Shown here: positions 54,843-63,132 of the stretch, piece after piece
How positions within the stretch are numbered: the first letter of the stretch is position 1
Layout: each line of letters starts with the position of its first letter
Origin: Ruminococcus sp. AF31-8BH
GTDB taxonomy: Bacteria > Bacillota > Clostridia > Lachnospirales > Lachnospiraceae
DNA: 64,000 nt
Direction: 5' to 3'
Assembly (NCBI RefSeq): GCF_003460605.1
Contig: NZ_QTVN01000011.1
Coordinates: 1-64,000, forward strand
The notes under the pieces: model-generated
Seen by the model: only the letters and a program-made list of their open reading frames with translations
Database searches by the model: none
Told to the model about the DNA's origin: nothing
Made by a program: the position numbers and the translations under genes

Positions 54843-54871
54843 AGAATAGCACAATATATAGTGCGTGTCAA
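54843..54871 (-). promoter_or_regulatory. promoter of the accessory operon
   Basis: On the minus strand TTGACA (54866-54871), 17-base spacer, TATTCT (54843-54848). The spacer is itself a near-palindrome (54849-54864, GCAC and GTGC ends), suggesting a second operator. Confidence 0.6.
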
Positions 54872-54928
54872 TTGCATATTTCCATATATTGTATTTCCAT
54901 TTTCTCTGACAGTCTGCAGCTTCACGTA

Positions 54929-55174
54929 TCAGGAGCAGCGTCTCTCCATAAACCATTTATCAAATTCATAGTATAAATGGCTCTCTTTTCCATTCACCAT
55001 TATGGTGTAACAAATTCCGGTTCCACCTGCTTTTCGACTAGCACAGCGCTCCCTTGCAAAGATACGGTCCACATGATATTTTTCCCCGTCTTCCCAGATA
55101 AAGTCCACCGGGCTCATAGTTCCATCGTTGTCAAAATTGACAAGGACATCCACATATACTTTTGCATTTTCCAT
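54929..55174 (-). CDS. DUF6504-like protein
   Basis: An 81-aa protein (MENAKVYVDVLVNFDNDGTM, VDFIWEDGEKYHVDRI, GGTGICYTIMVNGKESHLYY) resembling the small DUF6504-type protein often encoded with Y-family polymerases in Firmicutes mobile elements. It follows the polymerase by 7 bases and probably works with it; its role is not known. Confidence 0.65.
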   Translation of the reverse strand: MENAKVYVDVLVNFDNDGTMSPVDFIWEDGEKYHVDRIFARERCASRKAGGTGICYTIMVNGKESHLYYEFDKWFMERRCS

Positions 55175-55181
55175 TTACCAA

Positions 55182-56432
55182 TTACCTCCCATTAAAATAC
55201 CCTATCGGATGAACCGTGTGGGAACTTTGTGCATCCAGACTTGCAAGAGCTTTATCCTGATACATAAAAGCTTTTTGCACACTGAAATAGCCAAACTGTC
55301 TACGGATTTCATCCACCGCCTGATCCATTTTCTCCTGTTTTTCTCGTTGTTCCTCGCTCACAAATAAGTCAAGCTGTATAGGAATATCGGATAATACCAG
55401 ACTTTCTACACGAACGCCCAGGCTTCTGATCGGATGCTGCCAGTTATAATGTTCCTGAAAGAGCTCGTTTGCAGCTTTCATAATCTCATTTGTAATGTCC
55501 GTAGGACGCTCCAGCTTTTTCTGCCGGGAAAAAGAATATAACCCATTATCCCGGATACTGATGGATACTACCTTGCATTTAAACCCATGTTTTCGAAGCC
55601 TGGCTGCAACACTTTCCGCTAACGCCATCAATACAATCTGCACATCCAGGTTATTTTCCAAGTCCCTGGGAGTCGTGGTACTATTGCCAATAGATTTAAC
55701 AGGTGCTTCATATCCCTGGGGTGATACTGACGACTCATCCCATCCATTTGCAAAAGTATAAAGCACCAGACCCATTTTTCCCAATAAACGTTCCAGAAAT
55801 TTAGGATCCGACAGGGCAAGCTCGCCAATTGTTTTAATTCCATAACAGTTTAATGTATTTCTGGTAGAACGTCCGACGTACAAAAGATCTGCAGCCGGAA
55901 GTCTCCAGAGCAGTTCTTTGTAATTTTCCTTCGTAAATGCCGTAATCCCATCAGGCTTTTTGTAATCACTTCCAAGCTTGGCAAAAATCTTATTCCAGGA
56001 AATCCCAATACTAACTGTAATTCCCAGTTCTCTTTTCACCCTCCTGCTTATCTCCTCTGCGATTTTTCTTCCTCCCCCTTTTAAAACTGTGCTGTCCGTA
56101 ACGTCTAACCAGGCTTCATCACATCCATACGGTTCAACCAGATTCGTATACTCTCCATAGATTTCCCTTAACATAGAAGAAAACTTCAGATACAGATCCA
56201 TCCGGGGTGGAACAATCACAAGATCCGGACAGGCCATTTTTGCCTGCCAGAGTGCCTGTCCAGTCTTTATCCCCTTTTTCTTTGCAATATAATTGGCGGT
56301 CAATATAATCCCATGCCTGGCTTCCGGATCCCCGCCTACAGCCAGGGGACACCCGGCATATTCCGGATGGTATAGCATTTCTACACTGGCATAGAAGCAA
56401 TTCGCATCACTGTGCAATATTATACGTTCCAC
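55182..56432 (-). CDS. dinB: Y-family DNA polymerase (DinB/UmuC-like)
   Basis: A 416-aa translesion polymerase. Catalytic motifs: HSDANCFYASVEML near residue 6 and CDEAWLDV near 107, where Ser-Ile is replaced by Gly-Cys and Tyr by Trp relative to the usual SIDEAYLD. The C-terminal little-finger domain ends with IQLDLF (about 352-357), a sliding-clamp motif. The GTG at 56432 with GGAGG 8 bases upstream is preferred over the frame start 56483, which would contain the promoter and LexA-like box. Likely SOS-induced and cotranscribed with the DUF6504-like gene. Confidence 0.9.
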   Translation of the reverse strand: MERIILHSDANCFYASVEMLYHPEYAGCPLAVGGDPEARHGIILTANYIAKKKGIKTGQALWQAKMACPDLVIVPPRMDLYLKFSSMLREIYGEYTNLVEPYGCDEAWLDVTDSTVLKGGGRKIAEEISRRVKRELGITVSIGISWNKIFAKLGSDYKKPDGITAFTKENYKELLWRLPAADLLYVGRSTRNTLNCYGIKTIGELALSDPKFLERLLGKMGLVLYTFANGWDESSVSPQGYEAPVKSIGNSTTTPRDLENNLDVQIVLMALAESVAARLRKHGFKCKVVSISIRDNGLYSFSRQKKLERPTDITNEIMKAANELFQEHYNWQHPIRSLGVRVESLVLSDIPIQLDLFVSEEQREKQEKMDQAVDEIRRQFGYFSVQKAFMYQDKALASLDAQSSHTVHPIGYFNGR

Positions 56433-56451
56433 ATCCTTCGCCTCCACAATG

Positions 56452-56464
56452 CGAACATATATTC
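56452..56464 (-). promoter_or_regulatory. LexA box-like operator (polymerase)
   Basis: CGAACATATATTC when read on the plus strand, differing from the lexA box (10540-10552) at one central position. It lies just downstream of the -10 at 56473-56478 and 20 bases before the GTG start, a repressor-blocking position. Confidence 0.5.
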
Positions 56465-56472
56465 TTTTACTT

Positions 56473-56501
56473 GTTATATCCACTTCAAGCCAGAATGTAA
56501 A
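56473..56501 (-). promoter_or_regulatory. polymerase promoter
   Basis: On the minus strand TTTACA (56496-56501), 17-base spacer, TATAAC (56473-56478), about 40 bases before the start codon. Confidence 0.5.
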
Positions 56502-56511
56502 GTGGCAATCT

Positions 56512-56671
56512 TCACCAGAATACTTTAAGCACTAAATATCGGGACAAAACTTCCTCTTTTATACTTAAAACCGTCCCAGTTTTAACAGGGAAAATTGACC
56601 CACCTGCTAGAGAACGATACACTTCTCTCTGTATGCACCAATACAAGAGAGGAGGTTTGAAAGAAGGTGTA
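56512..56671. mobile_element. possible IS-end remnant
   Basis: Between the polymerase promoter and the truncated ArsC-like gene, the minus strand contains GTGGGTCAATTTTCCC and CTGGGACGGTTTT. These recall the short repeated motifs at the ends of IS21-family elements. No transposase is present. The assignment is weak, but the sequence replaces the expected 3' end of the adjacent gene. Confidence 0.25.
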
Positions 56672-56908
56672 TGATTTGTCCTCATCAGCAGTATATTTAA
56701 TGAGTGCAAGCAAATCTTTGTCTTTGCCATCCCAGTTAATCATATTCTCCAGACCACCATTTACCTGTGCAACAGAGTTAAATTCACCTTTGCTCATTCC
56801 TTTTTCTTTCATGTCAATGAACTGATACTTGATGCCACGCTCTTTAAAGAAACGCTCAGCCTTTTTAGTATCATTACATTTCTTAGTCCCAAATATCTGT
56901 ATATTCAT
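56582..56908 (-). pseudogene. truncated ArsC/Spx-like gene
   Basis: Begins MNIQIFGTKKCNDTKKAERF, a thioredoxin-fold arsenate-reductase-like protein with a single N-terminal Cys in place of a CxxC pair. The homology runs to about residue 79 (LLALIKYTADEDKS) and then turns into unrelated sequence (YTFFQTSSLVLV), so the C-terminal third with the family's RPI-type loop is lost. It lies 32 bases after the flavin protein gene. Confidence 0.7.
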
Positions 56909-56940
56909 AATCTGTATTCCTTTGCTATCTTCTTTTGTCA

Positions 56941-57333
56941 TTAGAATTTTACAACTTCCGGCTCATGTGTAAATGATGAGAATGTAGCTGTTGCGTTTTT
57001 AAAATAGAACACCTCAGTATTACCATCATCTGCAGAATACATCTTCTGTAATGAAGGATATGCATCAAGCATAGACTGTCTTGCTTCTACTCTGTCATCC
57101 TCAATCAGTTCACCAGCAACACGAAGCCACTCACCATTCTTAAAAGCACAGATTTCTGCCTTTGAATTTGCGTGTAACTGCTTTGATACCTCTTTGACTT
57201 TACCTGTCTGTATGTAAAGTTTTCCTTCAAAAATATGTGCTGTTCCAAAAGGTCTTACTCTTGGTTGATTGCCTTCTACTGTTGCTAAATAATATGTTCC
57301 TGCTTCTTTTAAAAATTTAAAAACTCGTTCCAT
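56941..57333 (-). CDS. pyridoxamine 5'-phosphate oxidase-like flavin protein
   Basis: A 130-aa split-barrel protein (MERVFKFLKEAGTYYLATVE, GNQPRVRPFGTAHIFEGKLY) typical of small FMN-binding reductases of anaerobes. QTGKVKEVSKQL and EWLRVAGE fit the fold. It is probably a general flavin reductase; the substrate is unknown. It is followed by the broken ArsC-like gene. Confidence 0.85.
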   Translation of the reverse strand: MERVFKFLKEAGTYYLATVEGNQPRVRPFGTAHIFEGKLYIQTGKVKEVSKQLHANSKAEICAFKNGEWLRVAGELIEDDRVEARQSMLDAYPSLQKMYSADDGNTEVFYFKNATATFSSFTHEPEVVKF

Positions 57334-57609
57334 TGCTTAATCCTCCATTTTCCGAATAATTATTATCAAAAATTATGATTTTTCTCTGATCCATTACCTT
57401 GTCTTACGCATTAGCCAATCCGTCATCTGTAAAAGCCTTCCTAACAGTTATTGTACTCGGATACCTATATAGAACATATTATACCATCTAATGACGCATT
57501 TGGCGATTACTCAATTTCGGCACTATTCTCATTAACGAATAAAGACAGCACCAAAACCGGCACTGCCTCATTTTCAACTTCTTTGTTATTTCATTTAATT
57601 ATCCGACAA

Positions 57610-58776
57610 TCATTTTGCCTTTGTGTTATTTTTACGTACCGCCACTTTCTCCACAGCCTTCACCTCACAAAGCACATAATCCCTTCGCTTTTTGCTAAAA
57701 AGCAACCTCACAATCCGGTAACACCAATACGCCGGTATCAGCCACTTATGCTTTACCAGTAGCGGATAATTCTCATACAGCTCCATTCCCGGAAATACTC
57801 TGTGCCGATAGTAACTAAGCTTTGACAGATTCTTCTTTCCATCTGCTTTTTTCTGTTTCTCCATGCGGTTTGCGACCATGCGGTCAAAGGTTCCGTACAC
57901 GCCGGAAGAAAGATAGTATTGAAGCATCTCCAATTCATCTGCCGATAACGACTGTTTAAAGGAAGCCAGATCATATGTCTGTTGTGGTGCAAACACTTTC
58001 CTGCATAATATACGGTTATGCTGCTCGAAATCATCAATTCCAAGTTTTTTACACTCTGCCTGGATATAATCAAAATCAAGTGTGGCTTCCTTTGCATTCA
58101 GATAGGCATAGAAATCCAATAAGGTACGCAGGCCTGTACCACTACCGCTGTAATGCTTGTAAGCGTGGCTTGTGATGTAAATGTAGAAATCCTCGTCACT
58201 CATATGATAGCCATAGCTGGTGTTCTTTCCTTTACCGCCACATGCATTGTTTACTGCATGATTTGCATCGCCTGTATGAACAATTTCATCCGGTATCAGA
58301 CGTTCCTTGCCCTTTAATTTTTGCTCTGCGCTTGTCTGAAACTCATGCGCATCCGTATCCTGCGTATAAATCATAAGTGTATCCACATCATCGTGATACC
58401 ATGCAAACACTTCCGCAAGAATCGTCAGTGAAATTTCTCCGGCATTCTTCTTCAGCACTCGTCCTGTTGATAAGGTTCTTCCCGAAATCGGCCATTCATC
58501 ATACATCTGCTTTAACCATTCTTCCGAAGAATCCATATCTAACAAATCGGCCTTTCGCACATTTCTGCGAAGATAGCGCATCAATTCTGATACTTTTGAT
58601 ACCGCAGCCTCTACAATATAGTACAGGTTTATATCCTCATCACCGACTAAAGCTCCATATTTAGTTTCATCAATCCAGTAAAGTGGGTATCCATTAGATA
58701 TGAGTTGCTCAACATACACACTTCGATACTCTGAATCCTCGATTTCTTCCATTACCAACTTTGGTATAAGAATCAA
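57610..58776 (-). CDS. chimeric ORF: PIN-like N-terminus joined to NTP_transf_5-like C-terminus
   Basis: A 388-aa frame. The first about 155 residues (MILIPKLVMEEIEDSEYRSV, AGEISLTILAEVFAWYH, LMIYTQDTDAHEFQ) look like an uncharacterised nuclease-fold protein. From about 160 on, the sequence resembles the second half of the NTP_transf_5 nucleotidyltransferases of capsule clusters (MSDEDFYIYITSHAYKHY, GTGLRTLLDFYAYL). The catalytic GSxxK/D-x-D half of the latter is missing. It appears to be the product of a deletion fusion and may not be functional. Confidence 0.5.
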   Translation of the reverse strand: MILIPKLVMEEIEDSEYRSVYVEQLISNGYPLYWIDETKYGALVGDEDINLYYIVEAAVSKVSELMRYLRRNVRKADLLDMDSSEEWLKQMYDEWPISGRTLSTGRVLKKNAGEISLTILAEVFAWYHDDVDTLMIYTQDTDAHEFQTSAEQKLKGKERLIPDEIVHTGDANHAVNNACGGKGKNTSYGYHMSDEDFYIYITSHAYKHYSGSGTGLRTLLDFYAYLNAKEATLDFDYIQAECKKLGIDDFEQHNRILCRKVFAPQQTYDLASFKQSLSADELEMLQYYLSSGVYGTFDRMVANRMEKQKKADGKKNLSKLSYYRHRVFPGMELYENYPLLVKHKWLIPAYWCYRIVRLLFSKKRRDYVLCEVKAVEKVAVRKNNTKAK

Positions 58777-58802
58777 ATCTTCAAAAAAATCATTACGAAC
58801 AA

Positions 58803-59686
58803 GGAATAAACGCTGATTTCAATCAAGATTATGCAATTGATGAGGTTCGATTATTTCGTTTTTTGAATGATACACAAGCCGAAGTAATAAAGGAACTTCA
58901 TATTCTGGACAGTGCAGCAGAAAAGAAGAAATTTCTAGACCCCCTGAGTAAAAAGCTCTCCGATGATGGTGTTGTTGAGGTTTTGCGTAAACCATTTAAA
59001 TACAAACACAAAAGCTTAGATTTATATATGGTTTTCCTTCTGACGGAAACAAAGAGGCTTCAGAACAATATGAAAAGAACATATTTAGTGTAACGCGGCA
59101 ATTACAATATTCTAAGCAACATGGCCGCCGCGCACTTGATATGACTATTTTCTTAAACGGATTACCTATTATGACTTTTGAGCTTAAAAATCAGCTAACC
59201 AAACAGAATGTCCAAGATGCAATACACCAATATAAATCAGATAGCGAACCATCGGAACTTATATTTAATTTTAAACGATGTCTTGTTCATTTTGCAGTCG
59301 ATGATAACGAAGTCTACATGTGTACCGAACTTAAAAAGGAAAAAACTTGGTTTCTACCATTTAACAAAGGTCATAACGATGGTGCAGGTAACCCACCTAA
59401 TCCGATTGGAATTAAAACAGACTACCTTTGGAAAGAAATCCTTACCAAGGGTGAGCTTTCAAATATTCTAGAGAACTATGCACAAGTGGTATGCGAGGAA
59501 GACGAAGAAACAAAGAAGAAAACCTATAAACAGATTTTCCCTGACTTTACCGTGTCTCCGGCAAAGTCGCCGAGAGAATATGCAATGTCAAGAAACCCTT
59601 TATTTATCAGTGTTTTGAATAGTCCTATTTCTCAACCCTTGACATCAATACCACGCACTCCACATGTATCGCATAAAAGGACTTAA
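58803..59686 (+). pseudogene. hsdR: hsdR fragment (type I restriction endonuclease subunit)
   Basis: Two plus-strand frames together encode the N-terminal part of HsdR: DEVRLFRFLNDTQAEV and VVEVLRKPFKYKHKSLDLY, then, after a -1 shift in the T4 run at 59032-59035, FSVTRQLQYSKQHGRRALD, FLNGLPIMTFELKNQLTKQ, VHFAVDDNEVYMCTEL and FNKGHNDGAGNPPNP. Homology stops at about 59542 (KQIFP), before the helicase motor, and unrelated sequence follows. No hsdS or hsdM is visible. It is a decayed remnant. Confidence 0.85.
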
Positions 59687-59898
59687 ATAACAGGAACTCT
59701 CATCAGCAATTACTTCAGAAACAATGTGATTCATACCGAAGATAAAGACGAATTGTCAGAGACGGAAAATCGCTCCCCCCAGTAAATACAAGGATACGGG
59801 GGAGTATCCCAAAATGGACTTGTTAACAAACTCACTTTTTCAGTGTTTATTTCTGCATGTTTTTGAAATGCCATAAAACGGCTCGTAAATTCGGTTAT

Positions 59899-60490
59899 TC
59901 AAACCGTTTTTACCAGCCGCTTTAAATTTAATGCCGTTGCCGATAAGAGACATTCTTCTGTCGCTTTCTGAAGACCTCTTTTCTGGATTTTATTCAATTT
60001 ATGTTCTCGTTTTAAAACTGCGAATGTTCCTTCTTCCCATATCTTCCTAAGCCGCATGACCCTCAAATAATCACCGCTCCCTACTTTCTTGCTATATCGA
60101 TAAAATGAAGGATAATAGGCACTCGCATTAATCCTAACTGTACCGAGCTCTGTGGCACAAGCTGAAAAATCCGGGCAGTTTTTACATTGTTCTGATATTC
60201 ACAGATAGCTGTATAACCTTGGACTCTTAATAACTCCATCCCTCTGTGTATCGTTCCTATATCATATCCGCCAGATAACTCAGCCCCTTTTTACAAACCT
60301 GATGGATATAGCCACACTCTGGATCTGTCCGGCTTTTTAAAGATTCTTTCTCTTTTTTTACATTCTCCGGTTCTTTATAACTAGGAATGGACGAAAGCTC
60401 TGCTTCCAATTCTTCCATATATCTTACAGTAGAGCGTTGGACCGCCTCAACTGCCTCATAGCGGCTGTCCCAGGATAAAACGGTCCTAGG
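59899..60490 (-). pseudogene. IS1182-family transposase fragment
   Basis: Minus-strand frames with several stops and shifts encode the C-terminal half of an IS1182-type transposase: SRTDPECGYIHQ, LSGGYDIGTIHRGMELL, CKNCPDFSACATELGTVRIN and the terminal block MRLRKIWEEGTFAVLKREHK to LNLKRLVKTV. The N-terminal half is missing and the fragment abuts the kinase remnant. Confidence 0.75.
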
Positions 60491-60514
60491 AATACAGTAA
60501 TTTTTCTTTGTTCA

Positions 60515-60966
60515 ACTGTCAAAGACAGGAATATACTACCTTTTCTTTCGAATTCCAAATAGGCAAATGCTCTCCATATATATATATAAGTTCATCGCAT
60601 CTTGCTGGAACTTTTTCTGCGATATCATTCAATAAACCGAATGAATTTTTCCCCTTTTTAATTCTTCTGACATCTCATATTCACCAAACTTCTGTTCAAA
60701 CCAGCACATTACTCTACCACCAGTGGTTCCTCCCTAAAGCAGCCAGCAATTTGGTACTACATGGCAGCCAAAGATTGAACGGGGTCTGATTTATAAGAAT
60801 CAATACAAATACTGATTTCTCCCTCCTGGCCGCCCTGTTCTCGTATTTTTCCGTTTATTAACACACCTGATCCAAAAGTTTCGCATACAGCATCCAGACC
60901 ACCTGAAACTATAGGGATCCTCTCACATAGACCTGACTCTGTGCATATTTTTTCGTCACACTGCAT
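60515..60966 (-). pseudogene. FGGY-family sugar kinase fragment
   Basis: Broken minus-strand frames match the middle of a xylulokinase-like FGGY kinase: SGLCERIPIVSGGLDAVCET, VLINGKIREQGGQEGEISIC, then HVVPNCWLL, stop, GGTTGG and CWFEQKFGEYE in shifted frames, and LPIWNSKEKVVYS. Stops and shifts show that it is dead. It is cut at about 60515 by the IS1182 fragment. Confidence 0.65.
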
Positions 60967-61003
60967 GACACGGATATAAAGCTGGTAGCATAACTGAACA
61001 AAT

Positions 61004-61564
61004 TTATATCAGTAAAAGATTCATCCCCAATCCTATAATCCCGCAACAGCACATTACCAATATAGGATTACATTTCCATTTTCTCAAAACAATAAACGCT
61101 ACTAAAAACAGTATCACACCTATCCAATTAATATGGGTCAAATCAATAGACTTTCCTTGAAAAACAACCAACTCCAAAATTGATAGGCCAGCAGATGCAA
61201 TGAGTGCAACCACTGCCGGTCGAAGGCTTGCAAGTACACATTGAAGGCCTGACATATTTTTATAGCGAAAATAGACATATGCCAAAATAGACACGATTAG
61301 ACAAGACGGAAGAATACAACCGAAAGTAGCAATAAGAGCTCCCGGAATACCGGCAATCCTAACGCCAACAAAAGTAGCAGAATTTACTGCGATAGGCCCC
61401 GGTGTCATTTCCGCAATTGTAATCAAATCAGTAAATTCATTCATTGTAAGCCAATTATGACTTGTCACCACTTGATTTTGAATCAACGGCATAGCTGCAT
61501 AACCCCCGCCAATGCTAAACATTCCAACTTGTAAAAAACTTAAAAACATCTGTAAATATATCAT
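61004..61564 (-). CDS. chrA: chromate transporter ChrA, second half-protein
   Basis: A 186-aa six-helix CHR-domain protein. The start LQMFLSFLQVGMFSIGGGYA, EMTPGPIAVNSATFVG and GCILPSC are typical of the half-size chromate transporters that work as pairs. It overlaps the first half by 4 bases. The physiological substrate in an anaerobe may not be chromate. Confidence 0.9.
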   Translation of the reverse strand: MIYLQMFLSFLQVGMFSIGGGYAAMPLIQNQVVTSHNWLTMNEFTDLITIAEMTPGPIAVNSATFVGVRIAGIPGALIATFGCILPSCLIVSILAYVYFRYKNMSGLQCVLASLRPAVVALIASAGLSILELVVFQGKSIDLTHINWIGVILFLVAFIVLRKWKCNPILVMCCCGIIGLGMNLLLI

Positions 61565-62136
61565 GATGCATTTCCTTTCCTCTGTTCTACGACCGCTATA
61601 ATGACTCCTACGAAGGCTGATATTATAATGATATAAATAACATTTATCTGAAAGATGAATGTAGCAACAAAAGCAGCTATTAAAATAATATAGTGAATCC
61701 AGTTTTTCTGCTTTATAACATTAGCTCCCAAACTGCATACTACATCAAGTATCACTGCAGCAACACCTGCCTGCATCCCCTTTAAAATAAGCGCAATGTA
61801 GGTATTAGTTGCAAATGCAACGTAGAAAAATGAAATGATAGTAAGAATAACCATAGGTGGAATTATTGTTCCTATTACCGCCACAACCATACCGGGAAGC
61901 CCACCTGTTTTCCATCCAACTAATATAGCTGCGTTTACGGCAATCGCGCCAGGGGAAGATTGTGCAATGGCCGTCAAATCAAGCATTTCCTCTTCATCAA
62001 TCCAATGTAATTCATCCACAAATTTTTTCTTCATAAATGTAATAATTACAAATCCACCACCAAAGGTAAACGTACTAATATAAATAGTAGTGAAAAAAAG
62101 TTTTAATAATATGTATTTTTTTGAGTTTTTATTCAT
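61561..62136 (-). CDS. chrA: chromate transporter ChrA, first half-protein
   Basis: A 191-aa CHR-domain membrane protein with FTFGGGFVIITFMKKKFVDE, AIAQSSPGAIAVNAAILVG and GTIIPPMVILTII. The start at 62136 follows AGGAGG. The two halves together form the usual two-domain transporter. A LysR gene is transcribed divergently 108 bases away. Confidence 0.9.
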   Translation of the reverse strand: MNKNSKKYILLKLFFTTIYISTFTFGGGFVIITFMKKKFVDELHWIDEEEMLDLTAIAQSSPGAIAVNAAILVGWKTGGLPGMVVAVIGTIIPPMVILTIISFFYVAFATNTYIALILKGMQAGVAAVILDVVCSLGANVIKQKNWIHYIILIAAFVATFIFQINVIYIIIISAFVGVIIAVVEQRKGNAS

Positions 62137-62243
62137 ATTTATTTTTCCTCCTGTTCTCATATTACCACTTGTCAGCTAATAAGTAAAATGCTATTATATT
62201 ATTATATATATAACATAAATTACATAATATTAAAGAGATCCAT
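62137..62243. promoter_or_regulatory. divergent chrA / lysR control region
   Basis: 107 bases of very AT-rich DNA between divergent start codons, with a TATTATATTATTATATATATAAC core. LysR proteins normally bind such regions. No defined T-N11-A site stands out clearly enough to name. Confidence 0.45.
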
Positions 62244-63131
62244 ATGAATATTAGACATTTGAAAATTTTTGTCATCGTATATCAGAATATGAGTGTCACA
62301 AAAGCGGCAAAAATCCTGCATATAGCGCAGCCGGCAGTTACACGATCAATCCAGGATTTAGAAAATGATTATGGCGTGTGTCTGTTTGATCGCTTAAATC
62401 ATCGTTTATATCGAACTCCACTAGCAGATGAATTATATACAAGGGCATGCTATATTCTTGACTCCTTGGATGAATTAGACAGCACACTCAGACATAATGG
62501 CAGATGCAAAATATTAAATATCGGAAGTACAATGACTATAGGCAATTTTATGCTCCCGAATGTTGTGTCTCAATTTAATAGGATATGTCCTACGGTACAG
62601 GTAAAAGTTGTTGTTTCGAAGAGTTCTGATATACAACAAAAAATATTAGACAATCGTTTGGACTTTGCTTTAGTTGAAGAAAATGTCAGCGCAGACTACC
62701 TGGATAAGGAATATTTAGCTACTGATTACATGCGTTTAATTTTGCCAAAAGATCATTATCTATCTGGTAAAAAAAGAATTTATATGAAAGACATTTCACA
62801 GTTTCCTCTATTATTGCGGGAAAAAGGAAGTGCAACGCGAACTTTTTTAGATCACATATTTGCAATTCATGAAATTGAAGTGAATCCCACTTGGGAAAGC
62901 GCCAACCCACAAGCATTAATTAACGCTGTATCGAAAGGAATTGGTATATCCATACTGCCCGAGAAATTGGTCCAACAAGATTTTGAAGCGGGCAGAATTG
63001 AATTAAGGAAACTCCAGGATGAAGAACTTAAACGTAAAGCATATGTCATTTGGCATCGCCAGAAAATAATGTCTGATGAGTTGAAACTATTAAAGGAATT
63101 ATGTAAAAAAATTGCTTCAGGAGAGAAATAA
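62244..63131 (+). CDS. LysR-family transcriptional regulator
   Basis: A 295-aa regulator. The N-terminal winged helix-turn-helix (LKIFVIVYQNMSVTKAAKIL, AQPAVTRSIQDLENDYG) and the effector-binding domain (LNIGSTMTIGNFMLPNVVSQ, HYLSGKKRIYMKDISQFP) match full-length LysR proteins. It is divergent from the chromate transporter pair and 1 base upstream of a radical SAM gene. Confidence 0.92.
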   Translation: MNIRHLKIFVIVYQNMSVTKAAKILHIAQPAVTRSIQDLENDYGVCLFDRLNHRLYRTPLADELYTRACYILDSLDELDSTLRHNGRCKILNIGSTMTIGNFMLPNVVSQFNRICPTVQVKVVVSKSSDIQQKILDNRLDFALVEENVSADYLDKEYLATDYMRLILPKDHYLSGKKRIYMKDISQFPLLLREKGSATRTFLDHIFAIHEIEVNPTWESANPQALINAVSKGIGISILPEKLVQQDFEAGRIELRKLQDEELKRKAYVIWHRQKIMSDELKLLKELCKKIASGEK

Positions 63132-63132
63132 T

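Noticed and set aside
42025..58776. A complete conjugative element
   Set aside because: No relaxase, coupling protein, VirB4-type ATPase or replication initiator could be recognised, so only a mobile island is claimed.
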